Source of the DNA: Codonopsis lanceolata
Taxonomy: Eukaryota; Streptophyta; Magnoliopsida; Asterales; Campanulaceae
Direction: 5' to 3'
Assembly (NCBI GenBank): GCA_013146195.2
Contig: CM028381.1
Location: forward strand, 52,762,099 to 52,826,098
DNA length: 64,000 nt
A model generated the notes under the pieces. That model was not told where the DNA came from and made no database searches. It saw nothing but the letters and a program-made list of their open reading frames with translations. The translations under genes were made by a program, and so were the position numbers. This document shows, piece by piece, positions 43,409-54,968 of this stretch. How positions within the stretch are numbered: the stretch's first letter is position 1; every line of letters starts with the position of its first letter.

Positions 43409-44944
43409 CACTACAAGAAAACTGGGCAACTGCAACAGACTATTGTAACAGAATTGAATTTAGTTACAATATGAAGTGGACAGATAATTTTTAACCGGGA
43501 AACCCATTAGCTGCATCCTTTTTGGGGGAAAAAATTGAGGGAAAAATGTTACCAAAATATGCAACAATTTTTGCCACAGAAATTGCCCTACCCCATAAAA
43601 ACTATGTTGTTTTGTGTGTTTCCTATGTAATTGAAAAATTATCTCCCTTCACAATTACACAAACGTATCAGTAAAACAATCCCTTCTCACGGTATCTCAC
43701 AGTACTCTCTTTTCGCAATCTCACCGTCGACACCCTCATCGCTCAGGTACGGTACCTCTCTCCCTTCTTCTTTATCTCTCTCAAACACCTTGTTCGTCGT
43801 ATCTGATTTTTTTTTTGTTCTTTTAGTCTTTGCCGCCGTCGCACTACCTGCATTTCTCCCTACGCCAACGTCAACGGCCTACCAGGTATCTCTCTCTTCT
43901 CCTTAATTTCTGTGCTTTGAAATCGAGGTTTTGTTCAAAGAAATCTTATGTGTGCTTTGATTGGAAATTTGTTCGTTTATCCCCAAGTTTGTTTGTTTAT
44001 CTCCAAATCGAGGTCTCTGTGATTTTGGGGCCGATTAAGGGTTGTTTAAAGTTGCTAAACATAGCTAGGGTTTGGGTTAAAGTTGTAAAGGAAATTCTTT
44101 TAATTTCGGGTAGGGTTATTAAGAGTTTGGGTGCATTTTTGGGTTGTTTTTAATTAAATTCGAGACAGCTTGTTGCTGCCTTACTTTGTTGGGACAGATT
44201 GAAGATTCAAGGATCTCCATTCACACCACTTACATTAATGTCCTAGTGCGAATGTATGTGGAGATTAAATGTATTAATGTAACTTTTTTTAGTTTTAGTG
44301 ATAAACTGAAAAATGAAGCATTCAAATTTGATTAATAAAAAGAAAGAAATACAAGGAAGGGGAGAATCAAAGCGGTGGGAGGACAAAGGAAAGGAAAACA
44401 AAGAGAGTAACATCTCTGCATCAAACAGCCAGCTTGAACCTTTTTAATGTGAAGTATGCAGAAGGAGAGAAATAAGGGGGATTTCGAGTCAGTGGAATGT
44501 CGGTACAAAGGGTGAAGTATTTGATGCTGAACCTTTTTCTCCGTTTCTAAGTGATTTTTGGTTGGAAGTGTGATGTATATATATCCCCAGTGTACAAGGG
44601 TTGCGCCCCCCATGAAAGAGAAGCTATATAGGTTGAAGGTGTGGTGATAGTTTTCACTTCCCACAAGCTTGAAATTAGGTGTTACTTTTTGCTGGTATGG
44701 AATCTCCATTTCTCTTTCAACTTTTTTTTATTTTTATTTTTTTTTTGTTTTGAACTTGGGTATATTACATTCCACCTTACTGGCTTTAATCCATCAATGC
44801 CGAAGCAATATATAATCTTGCATGCAGAAATACATAGTGATTTACTAATAAGTTTCTTCTATGTACTGCTAGTCGAAATTTCAATCTATATTACATGCCC
44901 ACATGTTACCAATCAGAGAATCATGTTACCTCAAGACTTGCAGC
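43409..44944 (+). mobile_element. CACTA-type terminus and possible element interior
   Basis: CACTACAAGAAAACTGGGCA at 43,409 is the classic terminus of CACTA (En/Spm) transposons. The following sequence has TTACAAT and TGTAACAG words that could be subterminal repeats, then a pyrimidine-rich leader-like stretch (43,640-43,900) with possible splice sites. I found no matching right end in the window; it could lie beyond the Athila insertions or be lost. The end coordinate is therefore nominal. Confidence 0.45.
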
Positions 44945-45378
44945 TTATAATAGTCCACGGCTCTTTCTTAGTTCAGTTAAGGATATATCCATGCGAAACT
45001 TCTCTGGTGGTATTGGAATGAACATATCTTTTAACTCATCTGGAATTTCAAAATCTTCAAGAACCTTAAAAACACCATCAACATTTCGGCCACTAACAAG
45101 GAAAGTACATCCTATTCTTTTGCATCCGATTAGAATCTCCAGCATCCTATCATGATCCCCGCTATAGTATTTTGGATTTATAAGCCTTGTGACTGTATCT
45201 GCACCAATTACAAAAGCACTGCCAAGAAAAAGTTCTGCTTTCTTGTAGAAGTATGGCTGATTGGAAATAATCACTGTTTTTCCAACTTTTTCAAATTGTT
45301 TAACGCGATCTTTGATTTGATCAACTGTCAATGGAGGCTTGTCTGCATTTACAGCTGATAACTCGAAGCATGGATACC
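44945..45378 (-). pseudogene. Last coding part of a nucleotidylyltransferase-like gene, cut by Athila 1
   Basis: The minus-strand frame has no stop from the Athila junction (45,378) to TAA near 44,945. It begins YPCFELSAVNADKPP, then VIISNQPYFYKKAELF, FVIGADTVTRLINPKYY, CTFLVSGRNVDGVFKVL and EKFRMDISLTELRKS. I recognise this as the C-terminal nucleotidylyltransferase-type domain of a plant protein that also has a CinA-like part (I believe Arabidopsis At2g01220). The S-x-T/S-E-x-R-like end matches the ISSTEIR motif of this superfamily, here ISLTELR. The upstream exons are missing because the Athila LTR starts directly at 45,379. An A-rich minus-strand tract about 200 bases after the stop (44,750-44,720) could be a poly-A signal region or the tail of a retrocopy. 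The piece has no damage of its own, so the interruption may be recent. Confidence 0.7.
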
Positions 45379-46659
45379 TGATCGATGTATTTTATACGTC
45401 GATTTCCTATACTTCTATGACTTAAATTGAGCGATTCCACGAGGCTTTTGGCTACTGATGTGCGTTTTTCAGTAATTTTATGAGTTTCAGGGTTTTAGAT
45501 GAAAATAAGAAAATTATAAGGCTTTTTGGTGAAAATTCCAAGAAGGGGCCAGAGTGTAAAATTGAAGAAGAATCAAACAAGACCAGACTGGGCACCTTGC
45601 GGTCGCAAGGTGCAATCTACCTTGCCTCCGCAAGGTAGGCAGAAACTCCAGATTTCAAGTCCCGGAAAAAACATGTACCTTGCGGACGCAAGGTGCCTTA
45701 TACCTTGCGACCGCAAAGTGGTCTGAATGCCAGAAATCGCGTTTTCACTTCAAGCCAAGAGATCTAATTGCCCTACAACTCCATGGTATAAATAGAGGTC
45801 GGTAGCCAGGGCATTAGGATGGCTAGAAATTAAGTAGTTTTCTATAGCTTTAGAATATATTTTAGGTTGTATAACATAATTAGTTGTTGTAATTACAGTA
45901 TTGAAGATAGATTCATGTATTCAATCATCTCCATGTGCTGTTCATCTTTAAGGATGAGCTAATCTACCATTAATCTAGGAGGTGGGAGGTAACTTGTATC
46001 AGATCTATGTTTTAATCTATATTTTTATTCATTCAATTCTTGTTGATTGTGGTGTTTATCAATCCATCTATTATTTCACTTTGAACAAATGAATGTAATC
46101 GTGAATAATAAAGGCCTAGAGGTGCGGATAACTGCATGATCAATGTGCATATGTCGCATAATCGGCTCACCATCACAATAAATTGAACCTATCGATGCAC
46201 GAGAGTGATAAGTTAGGGTCAGGTTCCATATATGACCTAAGTGATAGTTAGATCATATGTTCTTGTGCCTAGGATATAGAATGGATGAATTATTTGAAGA
46301 TAGAGACTGAACGGTAATTCAACAGACTATATCTATATTTTGTGAACGAACCCAAGAGATTGAATGATATTTTATTAAAATAAGCATAGAGGAGATACAA
46401 GTGAAACCCGAATCCTAGATTTTCATCCACCATAAGATCTTCATAAATTGTAATTGCTGCTAATTAGTTAAACAAGAATAATAATAATTAATTTATAATA
46501 GAATTAATATAAAAATCCCCTTAGATTAATAAATTGCTATCAATAAATCGTACTATCTGTGATCTTCTTGTCTCTGTGGTTCGACCATTGCTTCCCAAAA
46601 CTATTCTTAAATAGTCTTGTTCACTTGCAAGGAAAATAATTAAAATAAGACATCGATCA
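45379..46659 (+). repeat. 5' LTR of Athila 1
   Basis: 1281 bp, starting TGATCGATGT and ending ACATCGATCA, a perfect 10-base inverted terminal repeat. It interrupts the nucleotidylyltransferase frame at its left side (ATACC just before). Confidence 0.93.
45595..45795 (+). promoter_or_regulatory. Four hairpins and TATA box in the Athila 1 LTR
   Basis: Four near-perfect palindromes of the form ACCTTGCGGTCGCAAGGT lie at 45,595-45,612, 45,620-45,637, 45,677-45,694 and 45,702-45,719. TATAAATAG follows at 45,787-45,795. They form the U3 promoter region. The function of the hairpins is unknown; possible roles are transcription factor binding or RNA/DNA folding. Confidence 0.75.
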
Positions 46660-46685
46660 AGTTTTTGGCGCCGTTGCCGGGGACA
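46660..46685 (+). other. Primer binding site of Athila 1
   Basis: TTGGCGCCGTTGCCGGGGA lies a few bases after the LTR. This is the Athila-type primer site. Confidence 0.88.
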
Positions 46686-46827
46686 AGCTAGTTTACATAG
46701 TTAGTTTGTTGGTAGCGTAATTTTTAATTTAAATTTCAGTTTTCAGTTTTTATAAAAATAAAAATACAAAAAGATTTTATTTCATTTATTTTAGTAGTTA
46801 ATTGTTTTTAATTACTTTATTTATTTT

Positions 46828-49485
46828 ATGCACGGTCGTAGATCTTTGAATCCTCAACTGGTAGAATTTAATCAAGATATAAATAATATTAGAAAGAATC
46901 AAGAAGATCTCGAGAATCTAGCAACCCAACCTAATAATCAAGAACAATTGAATCAAGAGGATCCTCTGGTTGATCCTCCAATGGATAATATTAATCAAAA
47001 TCCTGAAAATCTGGTTCGCCCCGTTAATGCAAATCAAAGAGAAGAAGAACCTGCTAGAAGAAATATGGAAGTAGTCGTAAATCAAAGAACTATTAATGAT
47101 TTCAGTAGACCCACACTAAATGTGGTAACATCATGTTTAGTTTTACCGGAAGCAGTAAGGAATTTTGAATTAAAAGGACATTATTTTAATGCTATACCTT
47201 CTTTTCATGGAATGCCTACCGAAGATCCTGTAAGTTTCCTAAGAGATTATGAATATATGATGAGTACTTTTCCTTTAGGAGGGTTAACTGAAGACTAAGT
47301 AAAAATGAAATACTTTCCAAGTGCATCAAAAGATTTGGCAAAGAAATGGTTTATGAACCTAACACCTAGTAGTATTTATACTTGGGCTCAACTTTATGAT
47401 TTGTTTATGAGTAAATACTATAAGCATGCATCTCTCACTGAATATAGAAAACAAATCATGTCCTTTCAAAATGAACCAGGTGAAATATTCCATGAATCTT
47501 GAAATACATTTAAAAATTTGCTTATTATGTGCCCTCATCATAATCTGGCTCAACATGCGTTAGTACTTCAATTTTATCATGGTCTTTCGCCGAGTTTACA
47601 AACTATGGTTGATAGTGCAGCTGGTGGTTCTACTTCTATCAATAGAATGACATCAGACGCACTAGAGGAATTATTTGAGATGTTAAGTATAAATTCTCAA
47701 CAGAAAAGTGCAAGAGGTAAAAGTAGAAGTTTATATCAAGTTCAAGAAAAATCAGATACACAAGCTCAATTTGAAAATTTGCCAATTCAAGAAGCATGTG
47801 CTTTATGTGGATTATATTCTCATGCTACTAATTTTTGTCCATCAAGTGCTATGCATGCTGAATAGGCTAATGCCATGAATGTATACCCTCAAAGACCAAG
47901 GAATGATCCCTACTTAAACACATATAATCCTGGTTGGAGGAATCATCCTAATTTTTATTGGGGAGGAAATAAACCTTTACAACCTCAACAATTCCAGCCT
48001 CAACAACCACAACCTCAACAATTCCCAAATCAAGGTCAATTGAGAATTGAAGAAGTTCCAAAATCATATGGAGCAAGCAAAGGACAAGCTGTCCTTATAA
48101 AATATTTTCTTGAAGAAGTTGAAAATCTGAAGAATCAAATTGCAAAATCTGATACCGAGAAAAGAGAAGAAGAGAAGTTCCCTAGCCAAACCGAGCAAGC
48201 AAAATCCATCACCACTCTGCGAAGCGGTATAGTAATAGGAGAAGAGGTAAGTGATCCTGTTCAATCTTCTAATGTGCCTGATGAAGTAGATAATTCTAAA
48301 AAAGAAGTTGAAAAAGATAATAATGAGAATAATCAAACAACTAATCAAGAAGTAGAAGTAGAAGTTCAAAATAAAGAAAGTCAAGTAGAAGTAGAAAAAG
48401 AAATAGAACAAGAAGAAGAGGAACCTTATGTGGCACCACCACCATATGTTCCTCCAATTCCATTCCCAAGAAGACTTATGAAAAACCGAATGGACAAACA
48501 ATTTTCGAAAATTTATAATATGTTATCCAAAGTGAATGTTAACCTTCCTTTGCTTAACGTTATTAAAAATATTCGAACCTATGCCAAGTTTTTCAAAGAT
48601 CTTCACTCCAAGAAACACAAATTTGAAAACAATGAGAAAATTATTGTTTCTGAAAACGTAAGTGCTGTTTTACAACCCGAACTTCCCCCTAAGTTGAAAG
48701 ATCCAGGTAGCTTTAATATCCAAGTCTCTTTGGGTAGCTCTAAAAAGATGAAAGCCATGCTAGATCTAGGTGCAAGTATTAACTTGATGCCTTTTGCAGT
48801 CTACAAACAACTAGGGTTAGGAGAACTAAAACCCACTAATATGTCCTTACAACTAGCCGATCGTTCATTTAAACATCCCTTGGGCATAGTAGAAGACATT
48901 TTAGTTCAGGTTGATAAACTAATCATTCCGGTCGATTTTGTGGTCTTAGAGATGGAAAGGAAAATTTGCACAAATAATGAAGTTCCTATCTTGTTAGGCA
49001 GACCATTTATGGCCACTGCCAATACTATGATAAATGTTAAGAATGGCAAACTTTCAATGTCAGTCCTAGGTGAAACTGTCGAAATCTCTGTTTTTGATGC
49101 TATGAATAGACCTAGTGACATGAATGCATGTTTCTCCATAGACGAAATCGAAAAATTAACAACTCAAACTTTTGAAGAAAGTTGTGAAGATGACGATTAT
49201 GAGAAAGATGTATTTGTAGTTTATGATGATAGACCTATACCTCCCATAAAAATTAACATCGATGAGATAGAGAGAGAAATAGAAGAAGAAGAAAGACAAG
49301 AAAGAGAGAAACTAGAAGCTCTTAAAAATAAGAATATAGACAAAATGGAAAAAGAATTAGAATCAGAAATTGATCCTAATAAAATAGAAAAAGTGGAAGA
49401 AGAAAATAATGAAGAAGAAGAAGTGGAAATTTTAAAATCACTTTTTGAAGAAATAGAAATAGAGGATGAAAAAAAAAAATATTAA
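46828..49485 (+). pseudogene. gag: Athila 1 gag and protease, one frame with three stops
   Basis: The frame starts MHGRRSLNPQLVEF and remains the same to 49,485 but carries TAA (47,296), TGA (47,500) and TAG (47,863). Each fits a single transition: CAA to TAA, TGG to TGA and CAG to TAG, judging from Athila 2. The gag domain has FNAIPSFHGMPTEDPVSFL, WFMNLTPSSIYTWAQL and YRKQIMSFQNEPGE. The zinc knuckle region reads CALCGLYSHATNFC. After a charged Glu/Lys-rich linker, the protease has AMLDLGASINLMP and PILLGRPFMATA. The protease section itself is undamaged. Confidence 0.92.
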
Positions 49486-52485
49486 GGAGGTTAAAGAAGA
49501 AGAAATAATTAAACCGGAAAATTCTGAATTTATTCCCTCTGTTAAATCTCCTCCCATAGAAGAATTAAAGCCATTACCACCCCACTTAAAATATGCATTT
49601 TTAGGGAAGGTAAAACTTTGTCTGTTATAATAGCAGCAGATTTAACTGAAGAACAAGAAGCAAGCTTGTTAAAAGTTTTATGGTCACATAGAGAAGCCAT
49701 AGGATGGTCCTTAGCAGATTTAAAAGGTATCAGTCCGTCTATATGCATGCATAAAATACATTTAGAAGAAGGTAGTAAGCCTTCAAGAGAAAGACAAAAA
49801 AGACTTAACCCTCACATGGAAGAAGTAGTAAGAAAAGAAGTCCTTAAGCTTCTAGATGCAGGTAAAATTTACCCGATTTCAGATAGTAAATGGGTTAGTC
49901 CAGTTCAGGTAGTTCCTAAGAAGTTAGGAATTACAGTTGTCAAAAATGATAAAGATGAATTAGTCCCTACAAGAACTATCACCGGTTATAGAATGTGCAT
50001 TGACTTGAGAAAATTAAATGCGGCAACTAGGAAAGACCACTTTCCCTTGCCATTTATTGATCAAATTCTTGAAAGACTAGCCGGTCATGAATATTATTGT
50101 TTTCTTGATGGTTTTTCTGGTTATAATCAAATTCCTATAGCACCCGAAGACCAAGAGAAAACCACCTTTACATGTCCTTTTGGCACTTTTGCATTTAGGA
50201 GAATGCCCTTTGGACTATGTAATGCTCCAGCTACCTTTCAAAGATGCATGATATCTATATTCTCAGATTTAGTAGAAAGGTGTGTTGAAGTTTTCATGGA
50301 TGACTTTTCAGTTTTTGGAAACTCTTTTGATCATTGCTTAGAACATTTAACATCAGTCTTAAAAAGATGTTGTGAAACAAATTTAACCTTAAGTTGGGAG
50401 AAAGTCACTTCATGGTCAAACATGGAATTGTCTTGGGGCATGTTGTGTCTAATAAAGGCATTGAAGTCGATAAGGCTAAAATAGAAGTTATATCACAACT
50501 ACCTCCTCCAACTTCTGTTAAAGGTGTTAGAAGGTTTCTAGGGCATGCAGGCTTTTATAGAAGATTTATAAAAGACTTTTCAAAAATTTGTAAACCTCTA
50601 TGTAACTTGTTAGCAAAAGACACTGAGTTTGTTTTTGATCAAGAATGCTTAAATGCATTCAACTTATTAAAAGAAAGATTAACCACTGCCCCTATTTTAT
50701 CCGGCCCCGATTGGTCTCTCCCTTTCGAGATCATGTGTGATGCTTCAGATTTTACAATTGGAGCTGTGTTAGGACAAAGGGTAGATAGGAAACCGTATGT
50801 GATCCATTATGCTAGTAGAACATTAAATGATGTATAACTGAATTACACAACAACTGAAAAAGAATTTTTAGCAGTTGTGTATGCATTGGAAAAATTTAGA
50901 CCATATCTGTTAGGATCAAAAGTAATAATATTTTCTGATCATGCTGCTTTAAAGTATTTATTGAGCAAGAAAGATGTCAAGCCTAGACTCATTAGGTGGA
51001 TGTTATTATTACAAGAATTTGACATTACAATTAAGGATAAAAAGGAAACCGAAAATGTCGTAGCCGACCATTTGTCTAGATTAGAATTTTCACCCCTACT
51101 TGAACGTCAATTTCTTGACAATACAATTCCTGTAAATGAAGATTTTCTCGATGAACAACTTTTAGCAGTCAAAGATTCAGACCCTTGGTATGATGATTTT
51201 GTCAATTATTATGTGTCTGATATTATAAATCCTGATTTTGATTTTTATCAAAGAAAGAAATTTTTGACTGAAGCAAAGAATTATTTTTGGGAAGAGCCTC
51301 ATTTATATAAAATGTGTCTAGACTCTTTAATCAGGCAATGTGTTCCAGAAAAAGACCAACAAAGTATTATGGAATTTTGTCATGAATACTCTTGTGGTGG
51401 TCATTTTAGTGGAAATAAAACTCCTAGGAAGATTTTACAATCTGGCTTATATTGGCCTACTGTTTTTAGAGACTGTGACCTATTTTATACAACTTGTGAT
51501 AAATGTCAAAGAACTGGTGGAATAGGAAAAAGAAATGAAATGCCCTTACATACAAATATGATTGTAGAAATTTTCGATGTTTGGGGCATTGATTTTATGG
51601 GTCCCTTCCCCGTCTCTAATAACTGTGAATATATTTTAGTAGCTGTTGATTATGTATCCAAATGGATAGAAGCCGTAGGTACAAAAACTAATGATGGTAA
51701 AACGGTGGTTAAATTTGTTGAAGATCTTTTTGCCCGGTATGGAGTACCAAAGGCCATAACCAGTGATCAAGGAACTCATTTTACCAATAAATTATTAAAT
51801 AATGTCCTTAGAAAACATGGTGTAACTCACAAGTCAGTTACACCTTATCATCCTCAGACATCTGGCCAAGTAGAAGTTAGTAATAGACAAATAAAAGCAG
51901 AGTTAGAAAAGACCATTAGACCTAATCGTAAAGATTGAGAATCTAAACTTAAGGATGCTTTATGGGCATATCGAACTGCTTATAAGACCCCGATAGGAAT
52001 GAGTCCATACCGAATGGTGTATGGCAAAGCATGTCATTTACCAGTTGAAATTAAACATAAAGCTTATTGGGCTGTTAAAGACTTAAACTTAGATTTAACC
52101 TTGGCTGGTGAGGAAAGATTGTTTCAATGAAATGAATTAGAGGAACATAGGCTAAATTCGTATGAGAATGCTAAAACTTATAAGGAAAAGACCAAGAAAT
52201 ATCATGACATGGGATTAGCCAATAAAATGTTTCATCCAGGATTAAAAGTTTTACTTTTTAATTCTAGATTAAGGTTATTCCCCGGAAAATTAAAATCAAA
52301 GTGGTCTGGTCCTTTCACAATTGTCCGAATTTACCCTCATGAAGCAATAGGATATAAGAAATCCAAGGACCAATGAAGTGTTTAAAGTTAATGGTCATCG
52401 ACTCAAACCATATCTTGAACCGATGTCAGTCGAACGAACAATAGAGTTAATTCGTCTCGTTGACAATGCACCACCCGATGATTAG
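49486..52485 (+). pseudogene. pol: Athila 1 reverse transcriptase, RNase H and integrase, broken
   Basis: RT (about 49,760-50,480) has [47 protein letters not shown] and the box [10 protein letters not shown]. One A is missing at about 50,404 compared with Athila 2, shifting the frame. RNase H starts [17 protein letters not shown] (about 50,730); a TAA at 50,835 stops it. Integrase has the HHCC pattern ending [13 protein letters not shown] (about 51,500), the catalytic D, D and E within [17 protein letters not shown] and GQVEVSNRQ, then TGA at 51,936. The C-terminal part to 52,485 is in further broken frames. Confidence 0.93.
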
Positions 52486-52650
52486 GTTTGTACTTGGGTC
52501 GAGCCAAAGATGTTAAACAAGTGCGCTAAGTGGGAGGCAACCCATTATGATGAATTTTATTTGCTTTTATAGTTAATTTAAATATGCTATTCTCCGTTAA
52601 ATTTAATTTTGGACATTTAATTTAAAATTTAAATATGCCAAAATTCAAGT

Positions 52651-52665
52651 TTGGGGGAGAAAAGC
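52651..52665 (+). other. Polypurine-like tract after Athila 1 pol
   Basis: TTTGGGGGAGAAAAG. A second similar word, TTTGGGGGATTC, is at 54,610-54,622. Neither is followed by the expected LTR start TGATCGATG within the next bases, so which one primes plus-strand synthesis is open. Confidence 0.5.
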
Positions 52666-52779
52666 ATTGTAGTGTTGTATTTATATGTTGCTAATATTTT
52701 TAGTTTAGAGTTTTTGTAGAAATTTTAGAATGCATGAAAAATAACGAGGCATGCGGAGAAACTTGAACGAGACGGACCT

Positions 52780-52994
52780 AAGTGTAAAATTGCTAAAAAG
52801 GATGAAAAGAAAACAGAAGAGGATCATTCTGCCTACCTTGCGGATGCAAGGTTCTCAAGGCCTTGCGACCGCAAGGTCCCCATAAATGCGGATCGTGACC
52901 AGTGTGCGGTACCGTGCGCAGGAATCGAGCAGCCGACTACCTTGGGACCTTGAGGTAAAAGACACCTTACGGCCGCAAGGTGCCTTTATAAAAG
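52780..52994 (+). promoter_or_regulatory. Internal promoter-like block of Athila 1, similar to the LTR U3
   Basis: Four palindromes of the LTR type occur at 52,835-52,852, 52,861-52,876, 52,939-52,956 and 52,964-52,981, followed by TTTATAAAAG at 52,985-52,994. Upstream, AGTGTAAAATTG at about 52,780 is also present before the hairpins in the LTR (about 45,554). No R/U5 or primer site follows, so it is not a complete LTR. It sits about 440 bases before the third ORF and could drive a separate transcript of it. Confidence 0.6.
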
Positions 52995-53437
52995 AACTCA
53001 TCGGGGCTTCATGGCAGTACACCCGAAATTCATCCCTCTTCTCTCTCAAAGCAGCAGACTCTCTCTCTCTCTCATTCTCAAATCCGGCAAGAAGCTTTCA
53101 ACTTCGGCCCGATCTATAAGGTACTCACCCCTTCAATTCCCCTCCCACCTTCATCCTCCATTGCAAGCCATTCAAAGTTTGAAGAAAGGTGAAGCATCCA
53201 TTTTTTACGATGAAAAAGCTCAAAATCCGGCGACTCTCCTCCTTCAAGCGCAAGAATTCCAAGTAACTCTCACCCTTCCTTCATTTTTACATACAAAAAT
53301 TACTTGCATGTTAGGGTGTTAGAATAATTTGCGTAGAAATATAATTTTTGCATGCTTTAGGTGATAGGCTTAATTTTTTAAAATTTTAAAAAGAATAATA
53401 TTTTTATTTCTTAAAATATTTTTTGTGCTCAAACATT

Positions 53438-54340
53438 ATGGCCCCAAAACGTAGAAACACCGGCCCCTCTACTTCTCGCCTGTCGAGAATGAGTAAGTTT
53501 TGACCACCATTTCATATTTTTGAGGCATCGGAGAGATACACCGCGAGGCTCTCCAAGTCCTTGATTCCCGAGAGGGGATTTAAGGCCGCTGAATTTGGCC
53601 TCAATAATAATTTTAAAGCCCGTTGGTGGGGTACCTTGATTGAGTCTCCGGATAAGGCAATCGTGCCTATTGTCCGTGAGTTCTATGCCAATGGGCAAAT
53701 TGGCATAGATGGTGGGGTTTTAGAGGAAGTTTTTGTTAGGAGCATAGGCGTTAGTTTTGAGTCCCATAGCATTAACCTTTTCTATGGCACCTCCAACTTC
53801 GCGGAGGGTGCCGACGACTATAGCCGCCACCTTTCTTCCCCTGTCCCTGTCGAGGTGGTCAATGCGACCATCTCCCATCTTGGTGTGGTGTGGACCCAAA
53901 ACCGCAATCCACCATTCGGTCCACGCACCATGGGTATCCTTCCTTTTGGACACGACCGGGCCCGTGTTCAAATTTATTTGCTCCGCCTTATGCCTTCCGA
54001 TCACCAACACACGGTGACTTGGCTAAAACCGTCTGATCTACACCATCATGACCGGTGGGTGCATCGATGTCGGCGCTGATCAACGGCCAAATTAAGACCC
54101 TTATTAGAGAGTGCGACAAATGCGAGGGTTCGCGTTCCTTTGATTGGGGCGTGATAAGAGACAAGTCAGATGGACTCGTGATTGGAGAGGTGAAGAAGGT
54201 GCTCGCTATTACTAGGGCAATTTGTTTGAGCACCAATGCTAGGCAGAGAGGGGTTCCTCACGAGGAGCGACAGATGAGGAGGAGGACCGTAGTGGGGATC
54301 TCAACGAGCAGAGGAGCTTGCCCTCGAGGTTGACATGATA
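53438..54340 (+). pseudogene. Athila 1 third ORF ('putative plant transposon protein' type)
   Basis: The frame starts MAPKRRNTGPSTSRLSRM, has a TGA at 53,501-53,503, then FEASERYTARLSKSLIPERG, AAEFGLNNNFKARWW, VPIVREFYANGQ and VRSIGVSFESHSIN. It shifts frame at about 54,050 and continues as INGQIKTLIRECDKCEGSR to about 54,330. This wording is typical of the plant transposon protein domain found after pol in Athila/Calypso-like elements. These ORFs are often called envelope-like, but I see no signal peptide or membrane segment in what remains. Function unknown. Confidence 0.68.
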
Positions 54341-54872
54341 GAGCGGCGGTTGGCTCATGCGTGCCAACCAAGAAGATCTGTCGGTTGGGTCAACAGGTAA
54401 GGGCAAAATATCTCTAACTATTATGGGATGCCTTTTGCCACGATCCCCGAGTTTCGTCCTCGTTCGTTATTTCCTCCCGACTCACCATGAGTCGAGGCCC
54501 AAGTTTCTTCCTCTTTCGTTAGGTGGGCCTGCTATGTCCTTTTTATATTTGTCCTTCCACATCAAGCCTCTCATATGTTCCTCAATTTTGGGGACAAAAT
54601 AGAAATTTAGTTTGGGGGATTCTAAGCCAGTCTTAGCGGGTCCTAGCCTAAGGAGGAGTGGAGTTGGGCTCGTTTTTAGGGTGGGGAAAATTTTCTTTTC
54701 TCTATCGTGTCTTCTCCTCACCCGCCTTTCTTGTTTTGAATTTTTCTTGTTTTTCGAGATGTGGCTTTGACCAGAATACTATAATATTGGATGCTCGTGG
54801 AATGCCTTCATGGGGACCCATCGTCAATTGTGTCATCTTCATCTCCAATTTTTTTTATAAATATATAAATAT

Positions 54873-54968
<96 letters not shown>

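Noticed and set aside
43631..44153. Two overlapping open frames with hydrophobic, pyrimidine-rich sequence
   Set aside because: They look like an untranslated leader and intron; no conserved domain is recognisable.
48064..48501. A 145-codon minus-strand frame rich in Phe, Leu and Ile, membrane-like
   Set aside because: It is the antisense of the Glu/Lys-rich linker of Athila 1 gag-protease.
52780..52994. A second complete LTR inside Athila 1
   Set aside because: No TGATCGATG start, no R/U5 and no primer site accompany the hairpins and TATA box; only the promoter part is similar.
53438..54340. Retroviral envelope gene
   Set aside because: No signal peptide, furin-type site or transmembrane segment is visible in the remaining sequence.
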